DNA from: Alisma plantago-aquatica
Lineage: Eukaryota > Streptophyta > Magnoliopsida > Alismatales > Alismataceae
Assembly: GCA_963693085.1 (NCBI GenBank)
Contig: OY856410.1
Coordinates: 890,581,835 to 890,645,834, forward strand
Direction: 5' to 3'
Length of the DNA: 64,000 nt
Part shown: piece by piece, positions 11,312 through 22,956 of the stretch
Numbering within the stretch: position 1 is the stretch's first letter
Layout of the letters: each line of letters starts with the position of its first letter
Notes under the pieces: generated by a model
The model's input: only the letters and a program-made list of their open reading frames with translations
Database searches by the model: none
What the model was told of the DNA's origin: nothing
Position numbers and translations under genes: made by a program

Positions 11312-14225
11312 TGTGGAAACCCACCATGCTAAACGAGATTACTCAAAACCAAAATGTCGGTCAATCACTAATTAAGCACATCACCAAAATGGTGTAGAAT
11401 CAAAACCAAGTAAAGTTTTCAACCATTTTAAGAGGCATTAACACCAACTCCAACTTTTTACACATGGAGCTTTATTCCAGGTAACTTTACACGAGTTCCA
11501 TGGCCTCAACCATAACCTGACAAAAGATGGTGTCTACATATATATACAACCTTTGTACTATTAAAGATATACAACCAAAAATTTGAGTCAATATACACGA
11601 TATACAAAACTCCCCACCCAAACGTGAGAGTACAAGGACAACTTTAGGACTCCGCAAAACCCAACCAACCTTCTATCTCTACTGATTTTCAAACTACTCG
11701 TCCTCACTATCAAGGTTCTGAAAATGCTGTCAATCACCTACAAAGGGTGTGGAAACCCATAGGGTGAGACCCATGTCACAACAATATGATATAACCTCTA
11801 ATAACATTTATTGCTTACTATCAACTTTTGTATTTTAAGAAGTTAAAGAAGATAGTATTACAGAGTTGAAAGACCATATAACTTACAAAAAAGATCATGC
11901 ATAGCTAGATTTATAAGTACATTTGGTTTCTCTTATCGCATTATAAATAACCTATAAATCAAAAGAATCATAGAAAGGATTACTGTCCAATGTGATTCCC
12001 AAGTAACCATAACACTTATGCTACACGACTGAATTAAATATTTTAGTAAGCCTTGGTAGTTTAAGGCGTACCATTCAAACTACTAGATGAGCACTACTAA
12101 GTTGAAATATGCCCTGTATAAGGTCTATCATGACCAAAATTCTAAAGATCTCTTCCTCTCAGTTAGTACAAGTAAGATCCATAATGACATATCAGTCCAG
12201 GTACTAAACAAATGATTTCATCATGGGTATACAGGTTATGACACTAGAAACCAGGGTATAAACCCTTAAATCTGAGTTACAACCACAATCACACTCAATC
12301 ACATCCACATCTGAGAGACTGTCCTAGTCACTCCCCAAACCTTGGTATCAGGATGACAAAGATATATCCTCCCCACACCCACATATACTTAATAATATAT
12401 GACTCTGAGCTCCTTTCTGATTACTCATTTCACTATCTAGCAAGTTCTAACACTCAAATAGCTCTACGGTCATAGGTCATTACAAGATTAGGTTACACTT
12501 GATTACTTAAGTAAGTTATCCTTTGAATGCATCAATCAAATTACATATTAACACCCCATGGATTGCAAAAGTTAATTTGGGTTTTACAACCTCAGAAAAT
12601 ATAATACATATAAAAGAATTTCATGCTACTCCAACAACACAAGGTATCCAACCATAGTCATGAAGAGAACCCAACCATGCATTAGGGTTTTTTCCTACCA
12701 TCATTATGGCACCATAACAATAAGTAAAACATTATAAACGCCTTATAATAACCACCATATGATAGGAAAACACATGGGTCAGATTTTTTCTCAATCCGCA
12801 TCATAATATCACGTATATGACAAAATTTTGGTGTTGTTACACATGTATCACGAATTTTAGACTTTACATATTCAATGAACAATTCACTTTACAGTAAGGA
12901 AGCATATAAAAAGTCTAAGTACGACTTAAGAACTTGTATTATCATATTTGTTAGACAAAAACAACACTTACAAAGTCTGACTTTTAGCATTCTAGGAGTT
13001 TCTATAGCAATATTATTGACATACATATAGGTAGTAGGGAAGAAATGCATTTAAGGTTATATCACTCACCTGGTAAAGGAGAAAACCAAAGTCTAAAATG
13101 GAAATATTTGAAATCATCAACACAATGTCGAGCTTGGTCCATTAAAGAATAAAGATCCAAGAATACCTCCTCCTTTCATGAACAAGGTGGTTTTAGAGTA
13201 AGGAAGGGAGGAAGGAGAGTTCTCAACCCTTATGTATATCTTTCCAGTAGAAAGACACCATAAAACTTGGTTGTAATAGGAAAGAGGGTGAAGAACAATA
13301 AGGAAAATGATTTGAAAAGCAAGAATCTTACACGAATGGAACAAGGGTTACTGATTAAAGGAACTATATCAATCCAAGGAACCTTGATTCTACCACATGC
13401 GTCCACGAAAAAGCTATGATCACTGACCTCGATGGACCCTCATCGACCATTGGTCTCTAGAAAATCTCTTTGAGCTCCTTCAAACACGATTGGAGCTATG
13501 CCAAATGAAAATGTAAGGAGAGAAGGACAGGGGGTATTTATAGGGAAAGAACCCAAAAAACTTGTCGACCCACTTGCTAATACCCATAGGTCAAACACAC
13601 AAGCATCTGGCGACTAAGAAACCCCATTGAGAACTAAAAGTCTATCATTCAGTGTGATATCATCGATCACTAGAAGCTCGTCAACCACTAAATCTCATCA
13701 GTCATTGAGACTTTGTTGGTCCTTCCATCACACACACTAATCTCTTTGGTCAAAGAAAACCCTGGTTGGGTATCCAACTATTCCATCGGGTGCCAAAAAC
13801 TCATAGGACACCAGGGATTCATCAGTCACTGAAGGACAAGTCGTCACTGAGAAATCATCAAGTGATGAAAGTATCACTATACCAACTCACTATAATTTTT
13901 TATAAAGTCCATAATAGCAAAGTTCAAAAGCACCCAAAGGAGAAGTAGATTTAGAGGATTCTTAAGGTCATCATGAAGCAACTCAAGAAGTTATTAAGAT
14001 TTTGTTTACACTCCCATAAATGGGTAATTTGCACAAAGATCCAAAAGTTATATGAACTTGTATAAAAGGAGAAAACAAAGTCTAAATGGGTTCCAATTTC
14101 TAAACATAGATTCATTATCAAGTGTGACATCATAATCTAAAGTTAAATTTCAAAAATAAACATCTAATTAATCCAATTAGGCCAAAAATTATGTTTAGTA
14201 ATTAAGTTGGGTTAGGGGCCTTACA
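11312..14225 (-). repeat. 5' LTR of the old Ty3/gypsy element
   Basis: On the minus strand the LTR begins TGTAAGGCCCCTAACCC and ends GGTTTCCACA, next to the primer site. Length is about 2.9 kb. It is related to the solo LTR at 33555-38446: both start, in plus reading, with a TGTG...CCCA block followed by an AAATGAGATTACT-like stretch, both end GGGGCCTTACA, and both contain a GGGTGAGACCCATGTC block. The matching 3' LTR is not seen and probably lies left of the window or is lost. Confidence 0.8.
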
Positions 14226-14228
14226 TTT

Positions 14229-15569
14229 ATGGTGCTTGGTATGGGCTCCCACAGAATGAGTGATTTATTAGAGCATCTTCATAGAAAGAGAATAATGGAT
14301 GACAAAGAGGAGAAAGATAAGGAAGATGGGAGAAATAAAGACATTCTTGATTTTGTTACCATGATTACGATTGGTGTGGAAACATGGTACCATTATAGTT
14401 TTATGGTGAGAGATCCTCCCACTAATTGGAATGAAGTAAGTAAGTGTTCCTTGAATAGATTAAATAATTGTACAAGTGAGGACTATGTTGAACAATTGTT
14501 AGTGAGAAAAAGCGATTTTGATATGCTTTATGAAGTATTAATAGATATTGACGTTTAGTTACCACTAAACATGTTGTTATTGAAGAAGTTATAGCAATGT
14601 TCTTGTACATCCTAGCTCACAATATCAAGTATCGAGTAGTCAGATTTCACTATCAGAGGTCCCAAGAAACAATAAGTAGATAATTTCAAGTATTAGTTTG
14701 TGTCGTTATGGTAGTGAGAAAAGAATATATAAAACTACACGAGTGCACTCTCAATGGGATTCATGTAATGAGATGGAAATGGTTTGAGGTATATCTATAG
14801 ATGCAGTAATACTTCAATATTTAACACACTCCTACTTTTTCTATGGTTGGTAACTTTCTTAACTAGGACTATCTAATTTCACTTTATGGATCTCACATTC
14901 CTCTAACAGTTATACTCAAGAAGAAAGCTTTCGATCACAATAGAAAATGGATCATAACCACCAACATGTTTGTCTTCCGATCCCAAGATGATGTACATCT
15001 ATGCATGACCTAGTTGGGAGGGTTATACAACTAATTCCAAAGATTTAGAACATTATATAGAAAGGACAACCTTTGCATTCCAATTGATAAATATTGTGAA
15101 CTCAAGTACTTACATACATGATAGAATATAATTACTTGACTTATAATTTGTGATGATTGTGGTGTAGAGAAGCATTATCTTATGGATGAAGGATATTGAA
15201 TGGTCTAGGATTATTGGCATGATATCAAAAATAAGGTATCACATGAATAATTGAGTTAGGAATAGGCCACAAAATCATAAGTAGCTATTTAATATCTATC
15301 ACTCCAGTTTCCAAAAAGGCATTATTGTGAGAGCATTTGAACTACTAAAGAGTAAATGGTCATTTAAGGACAAGCTACTTTTTCAGCCTCTAAACACAAA
15401 TAAGGATGATAATTATTTTTTTATGCCACAAAACTATATCATACTTGAGGAACATGATGATAATGTATTAGAATCCCAACAATTAAAAATTCTTGATGAA
15501 GGAGATATGGATATCATGGGACAAATACATGGAGATGAGATTATTACACATGTGGAGGTGACTAGATAG
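14229..15569 (+). pseudogene. PIF/Harbinger (HARBI1-like) transposase pseudogene
   Basis: The first open part (14229-14558) has the usual plant HARBI1 N-terminal pattern MDDKEEKDKEDG, then DILDFVTMITIGVETWY and NWNEVSKCSLNRL. After a frameshift near 14558 the protein continues as EEVIAMFLYILAHNIKYRV and VRFHYQRSQETISR followed by a stop. Near 15170-15200 KHYLMDEGY matches the second-Asp motif (family KYYLVDAGY), and 15310-15370 holds the C-terminal block ELLKSKWSFKDKL. Many stops follow. A plant Harbinger transposase is usually about 400 residues, so most of its length is represented but dead. The gypsy LTR ends three bases upstream, so it probably removed or split the 5' end. Confidence 0.82.
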
Positions 15570-15652
15570 TGGAAAAACTTTCAACATGCTTTGTCACATG
15601 ATGTAAAGCTCGTTCCCACTACCCAAGGATCTAGTAGAGTTTCAGGAATGAT

Positions 15653-16115
15653 GATTGGCCCCACAGACCACTACTGACCTTAACTGCATGATTTGTCCTC
15701 ACTCACACATAAGTCAGGGTCATCTTCCCAACTGGTCACCCATCCTAGTACTCCTCCAATCTAAGCATAGTTAGCTTTGGAGTTCTTAGTCATGGACACC
15801 TTGAAAAGGAGGTGATACTTGGTGAAATGGGTAGTCCAATCATTCCTTTTAAGAAATTTTATTCGGGGTCTTAAACCTGGGATGTTACTATCTCACTTAC
15901 TTACACTCTTGATGTCCTCGTCAAGGCTCAACTATATGACCTCATAATATTTGTAACTTCTCAACTTTCCACCCATCCTAGTACTACTCCAAGCTGAGCA
16001 CACTTAACTTTAGAGTTCTTAGTGATGCGATCCTTTAAAAGGAGGTTCACCTTGTTGATATGGATTGTCTACTCATTCCTTTTAAGATTATTTTATATGA
16101 GACGTTAAATCATGG
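15653..16115 (-). mobile_element. Cassandra-like TRIM remnant with two 5S rRNA-derived segments
   Basis: Two copies of a 5S rRNA-related sequence lie in antisense, at 15734-15788 and 15970-16022: CACCCATCCTAGTACT, then AAG/AGC, TTAACTT and GAGTTCTT in 5S order. Each is followed by a block ending in CTGGGATGTTA or CATGGGATGTTA, which on the minus strand gives TAACATCCCAGG, the start expected of Cassandra LTRs. Cassandra TRIMs are known to carry 5S sequence in each LTR. No clear primer site or purine tract separates the copies, so this is a decayed or LTR-only arrangement. Confidence 0.65.
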
Positions 16116-16261
16116 GATGTTAAACATGATATATTTAGAGATTATCAACAAAGAGGGGATGCTTGATGGCTATTTATATGTAGTTCATGGTTTTATCTTT
16201 TCATGTGTACTTTTTTTTGAACACTTATTTATATGTGTGTCCCTATTTATATGTATTTGAA

Positions 16262-16380
16262 TATGTGTGTCAAATGCATCTAAAGGCATCTAGATGCCTT
16301 TCCATATTGCAGGTGTTTTCATTGAATATGTGTTTTCATTGAATATGTGTGTCAAATGCATCTAAAGGCATCTAGGTATG
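16262..16380. repeat. Short direct repeat
   Basis: The block GAATATGTGTGTCAAATGCA plus CATCTAAAGGCATCTAG occurs at about 16258-16292 and again at about 16338-16373; between them GTTTTCATTGAATATGTG is itself doubled. A local slippage-type duplication, with no coding meaning seen. Confidence 0.7.
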
Positions 16381-16619
16381 ATCTTTACTTTATACACTTG
16401 GTTCCCATCCTTGTTCCTTGTTGTGGTGGATTGGATGTGATAGTTGTGTTGTGTTGCATACAAGATCTTTATAAGTATATGTAGTGGTGGGGAGAAAATG
16501 AAAGAGGTTGTGGTGTTATGTTTCACACTCTCTATTAGTAGTTATGATGATTGCATATTTTATTGGAATTTGCAAGTATTATTTGTTGTGATTCTCTACT
16601 GGTGGTTGTGGTCGTGTTG

Positions 16620-17270
16620 GTTATGGTGAATGTGCATGTGTTATTGAAGGTGGTGGTGCTGATTGTGATGGTGGATTTGGATGATGATTGGGTGAGTAGG
16701 AAAAAAGGTGCATGAAAGTGGTTGATTTGATGGTGGAGAAACGAAGTAGTGAGTGGTTTAGTTGTTTATATAGGACATCTAAAAGAGCTCATGTTATGAA
16801 GATTTCATGTTTTGAAAAATTCTTGTTATGAAGAGTTCTTGTTTTGGTGAGAAGTGAGGGGTTTAATCAACAGAGCAATGAGTGCTTTAGTCAGAAGAAT
16901 AGTAATGGGTGAAGAGTTATTAGTTTGTGTGTAGGCTGTTGTGAGTTTTGCTAGATTGAGGATTGTGGATGGGTTGTGGTCATGGTTTAGTTCATGCATC
17001 ATGGAGGATATATGATGTGTGTTGTTGGTTTGTGGTGTTCGTGTTGATGAGGTGGAGTGGTGTAGAGACTTCTCTATTTTGTTGATTTGTGGTGTTATTG
17101 GCTGATGGTGGTGGTTGATTGTGGTGGAGTTCAATGTGGTGGTGGTGTTGATTGATGGTGTTGGTTGGTGGTGGCCATTGGTGGTGGTGGAGTTCAATGT
17201 GGTGGTATTGCTGGTTGATGGTAGTGGTGTTGCTAGTTGATAGTGGTGGATGGTGTTCACAGGTATAAGA
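16620..17270. repeat. TGG/GTG-rich low-complexity tract
   Basis: Long runs of GTGGTG, TGGTTG and GATGGTG words. The words GAGTTCAATGTGGTGGT recur near 17130 and 17192. A minus-strand frame of 182 codons (16826-17374) is only the Thr/His/Asn-rich reading of this repeat. Confidence 0.8.
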
Positions 17271-17374
17271 GGAATTGGATGGTCAAAACACCCTCTCAGA
17301 TGAGTTTTAGGGTGGAGGATGTGGCTTGGTATAGCCATGAGATTTCCTTTGTATGTAGATGTTCCATATTGCAT

Positions 17375-19877
17375 ATTGTTTACATACGTGTATCATGTAT
17401 GTTTTGTGACTAAGAGGAGAGGGAGAAGTAGGGATGGGTGGTGTGATCATCTAACCTACACATTCACATGCACAACCTATATCATAACCTCCATCACCCA
17501 AAAAATCCTCTTGATCCACCACCCTATTAATATATCTTCAATTTTTTTAGATTTAATTGCACAAAATACATGTTTTTATAACATGGATAAGGAGATATCC
17601 TATTATTCATGTGCTCCTTTTTTATTACATGATATATGGTGGACTGTGCTATCTAAAACTTCCTCACATGTCTTGATTTTATATATGACCATAGTAGATA
17701 TGGAATGCCTTACTCAAAATCATGTATGATCACTTAATACAATAATGATAGATTGTGATTTTCATTGCATTGGGACATCCATATCAGATCTTCAATATTT
17801 CAATTCCTTACAGTGTGCTTTATTATTATAATTATCTAAAAATTGAATGATGCTAATTTTCATATGATTTTTATATCTCCTTTCCAAACATACAGACATT
17901 CATGTCGGATTTGGGGTGAGCTAAACACAGGGACATCCATGCCATGGACTTTGGATTCTGCTTTCATGGATTTGTTTTGTTATTGTTGTGTGTATATTGA
18001 GACAATGTGGTATATGTTGAGACATTTGGTTGTTATGATTTATATTGAGACATGTAATTGACGTGCTTGTTCTTGAGAGTATGTCATTTTTATGTTCGTT
18101 TGAGACATATTTTGGTTTATGTCGAGTGAACTTTATTATGCAATGCCAGTATTATGGTTTGTCCCATGGAATTGTTTATATGAATGGTTGGATCCATTAT
18201 TGACCTCTATATGTTGAATTCCAACCATTAAGATGTTTTGATTTATTGGTTTGTGAAAAATAATAATATCGCTTATGTTGCATGGATTATATTCACTTAA
18301 GTATATGCATGACGTGATTAATACAAATGATGCATTGAAAACACATGTTTACCAAACAAGATGATTAAAATAGTAGTACTTGCATTTATTGTACTTCTAA
18401 ATATGCAGACATCCAAACAATGTAATTAGGAATTCTAGAATTTGTTAATTGTGTAGTGAAAATCCCATTAGTCAAAATAAATAATCTACATTGTATGTAA
18501 GTGGTACATTGTTTCTTCTTTGTAGAAAAAGAGTGACGATGAAAATGGATTCATTCAAGTGTTTAAATGTCATAAAATCCAAAAGACCTAAAGGATGAGT
18601 AGCCAGTGGACAAAACACAAAGATGAAACTAGATATTGTATATCCAAATGATCAAGTTGCATTTGAGGAACCCATGTGTTACCTGATAAAAATCAATGTT
18701 GTGAATCTTGTTTGGTTATAAAAATTGAGGTGAAAAAGGAAAAGGTAGAGAAAACAATGATGAGAAATGAAAATAAAACTTTTATCACTTGAGTAGGAAT
18801 GGTCCTCAAAGGTGAAACCCTTGGAATAAAAGATGCATCATAATTTTTCATTGTGATGAAGTGACGGTATTGTGAAAGACAAGGAAAAATCATTTTGACA
18901 TGTTTCTCAAGCAATAGACTAAGGAGAATATCATGAAAATAAGAAAAACGAGAGTCAAATGGAAGATAGGCCCACCTTTACCATTAATATTTCTTGCAGA
19001 CCTACATGATGGAGAGGTCCCATATTTACATTGGTTTCCTCATATATATCTATACATAATAATAGTAGCATATTTAGCCATTGTAAAAAAAATAAATATA
19101 GACAAATAAAATGAAAATAAATGTAGTCAAATGGTATACCTTTATTGTTGGTTATAGTTCAAAGATAACCAACACTAAAAGTGATACATCTTTTTAATGA
19201 TCCTAAATTGTTAAAGTGAGGAGATATGAGGCATAAAAATATATCTATCATTGGTTCCCTCTTGGGAATTAAATAAAGAGTATGGAATAAGGTGTGGGAT
19301 GTATATCTTCCCATGCTAATTGTGTAGAAATCCTATCAGCGTGCTAGTGATGGATGTGGTGAAAAAAGGAGATGGAATTTGTGAATGATCATGTATTTGG
19401 GTTCACTCTTTAGAATTTTTCTATCATTGTATGGTTTTTATAACTTTTCCTACTCATTGTCTTAGTAGCTCCTAACTGGTAAGTATGAGGGGCATATATA
19501 ATGTCTAAGGTTTAGGGTCAAAGTAGGGAAAATTGTTGTGCCTCCGCTCTAAGATAGGTCAAATAGAATGCTTCTAGCTTCCAATAACTAATGTAGAGAT
19601 TTGAAGGTCTTAGACATTGTATTATTAAGACTTATGGAAATTAGATAATGCACATGGGTGGTCTGTACACCATGCCATATAATGGTTGTTCACGCCATTT
19701 TGGGTGGCAAGACCTAGGATGAACTCATTTCACTCGCTAACCCTTAAAAAGTTTTTTTGTGGTGTTTTTCCCACAAACTAAAGAACATTCCTCAATCTAA
19801 GATCAAAACTTATCTGTATGTTTCTTAGATGGATGTATTAACTCCGCCTATGTTTTCATACATTTTTTTGCAAATAT
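17375..19877. other. AT-rich sequence with no recognised feature
   Basis: No conserved protein motif, RNA gene or boundary could be supported. Short open frames (17319-17729, 17843-18061) look random. It may contain the rest of the Harbinger element, but no first-ORF (Myb-like) motif or terminal repeat was found. Confidence 0.5.
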
Positions 19878-20480
19878 AGCCGGTCCCAAGCCTGGGTAAA
19901 GGAGGAGGGATGTGGATGCCCAAATTGATGCTTGGCACAGGATCACTGCAAGATGGTTGAAATGGAGAAGTGCAACTGGAATATTATGTGATCGGAAGAT
20001 CCCTCCAAGGTTAAAAAGTAAGTTTTATAGGACAATTATACAACCAACCATGCTCTATGGGAGTGAATGTTGGACGGTGAATAAATAAGGTCTCAATAAG
20101 ATGAACATGGCTGAAATGCATATGCTGAGATGGATGTGTGGGAAGACAAGAAAAGTTTTCTTGAAAAATGATTATATTAGGAATAAAGTGGAGGTGGAGA
20201 GCATTAAGGAAAAGTTGTGTGAGGGCCAAATCAGATGGTACATACATGTGCAACATAGACCAACTAATGTGCCTATACAAATCAATTCTATTGAGTCAAG
20301 CACAATAAATAGAAGAAGAGGAAGACCTAAATTAGCATGGCATGTGATTATAAAGAAAGATTTTGAATCTTATACATCTCAACTAAAATATGGCCCATGA
20401 TAGAGATGAATGTAAATGAAGGATCCATCCACCCGACCCCAACATAGTTGGGACTAAGGGTTAGATGATGATGATTAGGT
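19878..20480 (+). pseudogene. RTE-type LINE 3' end (C-terminal reverse-transcriptase region)
   Basis: Begins with the block GGTCCCAAGCCTGGGTAAAG, which I recall from plant RTE elements, then plus-strand coding from about 19919: ITARWLKWRSATG, LKSKFYRTIIQPTMLYGSEC, NKMNMAEMHMLRWMCGKTRK, GQIRWYIHVQHRP, RRGRPKLAW. These are the characteristic C-terminal motifs of plant RTE-like reverse transcriptases. One in-frame TAA occurs near 20086, where the family has Gln. The end, CCCCAACATAGTTGGGACTA followed by GATGATGATGAT, is the typical RTE tail with a short microsatellite. It is a 5'-truncated, dead copy. Confidence 0.8.
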
Positions 20481-20999
20481 GGATGTACTGGGTGACATGG
20501 GTGAAAATGTGGATAAAAAGCCAACATAAATTGAAAGATTGTTTCTAATCATGGTCATAAACTAAAGACCAAAATTCTTCATCAATTGGTGGACTCTCTA
20601 ATGATGAGGCACATAGTAGTGATAAGAGATAAAGGAGAGATGAATATAACACTCATTTTTGGTCATGAATCTTTCTTGTGTGGATTCCTTTTAGTGGGAG
20701 AGGAATAAAATAAGATCAAAATGAGAGACCTACTTGATTCCGAAAACCACAAAGTGTCTAGGAATGATGACTTAGTTCAATATTCCATATCCTTAGAGAT
20801 GTCATAGGTGACCTTGTGTATAGTCATTATCCCATGGGAAGGATGTATCCCGATGAAACACAATTTGTATTATGTAAAATGGATCAATTAGAGTCATATT
20901 CATGAACTCCCTACAACTTACCCTACTTTAGTAGGATTGGAAATAATGTCTCTAATTGGATAGGAGTTAACAACAACTTAAATGCATTTTTTGGTCGGT

Positions 21000-22956
21000 A
21001 AAGCACCTTTTCTACATTTTGGTACGTACATTATTAATGTAAGAGTGAGAGGTAGCCTGAAAAAGATACCTGTTATTGTAAGAAGATAGATGAAAAAAGA
21101 TGCATAGGACCTAAGAAAGAAAGAAAAACTTTTAGATGAAATTAAGGAACAAAAAAGCAAGCATGACCAAGGAGTCCATGGAACAACTTGAAAGGAGAAA
21201 CACATAGACATGGGCAAGCTAGTGTGGTCTACATGAATCCAAGGCCGACAATGTCAACATGGATTTCCTTCCAAAGTTTAATTGGTGGCCTTTATTTATC
21301 ATCATTCACTCTAATATTTCTCTCCCACCAAATATTATAGAGAATGAACATGATAATAAACCTTTGCCTCTTAGAGCTACCAAAGAGAAAATCACTCCAA
21401 GATCTATAAGAAAAATTGGAAGAAAGTTCTTAACAGGAAAAATGCCATACTTCTCTTGTGTAGGGACACTCGAAAAAGGATAATAAGTCCTTTTACAGAT
21501 AAATCACATAGAGGCAACAAGAATCCCCCTCCTTCTAGTGTAGTATGATGTAGGAAGCTTATTATGGGACACTATTCCCATATGAACCTGATATCTTCTG
21601 GGGAATACTTCTCTTCCAAATCCAACAATAGATTTTAGAGATTGGATCAAAACTTCTAATATAATTCTAAATATCTCTCATCTTCGGATTTGTATGATCA
21701 CAATAAGTGATGTAGTCATCAAAGTTTAAGGGATAGAGAGTAGTGTTGATGAACTATGCAAACTTCTTATTTTTTGTTATTAGGATTATCTCAATGACCT
21801 ATAGTGATAATATATTTAAGATGAAATTTTATAGGAACTTATAGATTTAGAATGGAATCCAACCCAATGATATCATGAAAAAATTTACAATTAAAGACCC
21901 AATGGTCTTGCTAGATCTTGGTCCTATTGCCTTTACCAATAACAAAGTTGGTTGGCTTAATAATATCACCTCTACTTCTAAGGATACTTGAAAATAACCA
22001 AGGCATTAAAGATGATACAACAACAGACCAAAAGGAATGCTTAGATAAGTATTTCTCATTGATCCCACTTGACCCACTAAATATCCTTCTTACTAACTGC
22101 ATTCCAACTGTTTATAATGAGGAAAGCATGCAATATTTCTCAAATATTCACGAGTCCTAAACCTCATTCTTTATTTAGTTTAGTAAATGTGTCCTACTTG
22201 ATAAGATGAAGCATGGGATTTTCATTAGTTTTTCCCCACATGAAGTCAAGACAGATTTTCTCCAATTCATCCATAACCGCAACTAGAATAGGAAAAGAGT
22301 AGCTCCACTACAAATGAATAGAATTGAGGGGAAATTGAATCAACTCTAGTCTAGATGCCATAGAGACATTTTTTTATTTTGACCCTTCTAACTTTGATTT
22401 GACTTTATTCATGAGGAGGAGCATGTCGACTTAGTAATTTTCCCAATAAATAAGGGAATACCCAAGTACTTGAAGGGTAGGGTACAAACTTTGAAATTAC
22501 GGATGTTGTTAACATCAGTTTTGGAAGCTTCTTTACTAATAATTATCTCAGTTTTTGAATCATTAACCTTCGAACCCAATAGTTTGACAAGTCAAGAACG
22601 TGTAGTAGATTCAACATTCTTCACTTTAGCTTGATTAAAAATCATTAAGTCATCAATAAATATAAGATGAGACATAGATGGGTTTTTAGAAGCTTTAATA
22701 GGAGAGATGAAATTGTTGTTCAAAACTTCATTCATAATATAAGAGAAGGCTTGCATAACAAATGACAAAAGAATAAGGGAAATGGGATCTTCTTATCCAA
22801 CACAACTAGTAGATTTGAAAAAACTTTAGTAGGCTCACCATCAATAATAATCTTATTAGAAGCACAATGGGAAATATTAGAGATCCATTTAACCTAGATG
22901 TGGTGAACCCATTTTAAACATTATTGCATCAAGAAATCCCAACTGATCGTGTCTTA
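21000..22956 (-). pseudogene. L1-type LINE ORF2, reverse-transcriptase and C-terminal part
   Basis: Minus strand. At its right edge DTISWDFL opens the RT core. Next are KWISNI, GEPTKVF, then SHLIFIDDLMIFNQAK at about 22645-22672, the FADD-type catalytic box with Ile for Ala, and FKYLGIPLF near 22470. Further left WLDHWVF-like motifs appear near 21880-21910. Stops and shifts are frequent. The exact 3' end is not visible; 20480-21880 gives only scattered similarity. The sequence stops at 22956 because a copia element is inserted; the upstream part resumes at 32359. Confidence 0.8.

Noticed and set aside
15734..16022. Functional 5S rRNA genes
   Set aside because: Only about half of the 5S sequence is present, with several changes, no termination signal and no tandem 5S spacing.
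16826..17374. Minus-strand open frame of 182 codons, Thr/His/Asn-rich
   Set aside because: It is the translation of the TGG/GTG-rich low-complexity tract; no domain and no codon signal beyond the repeat.
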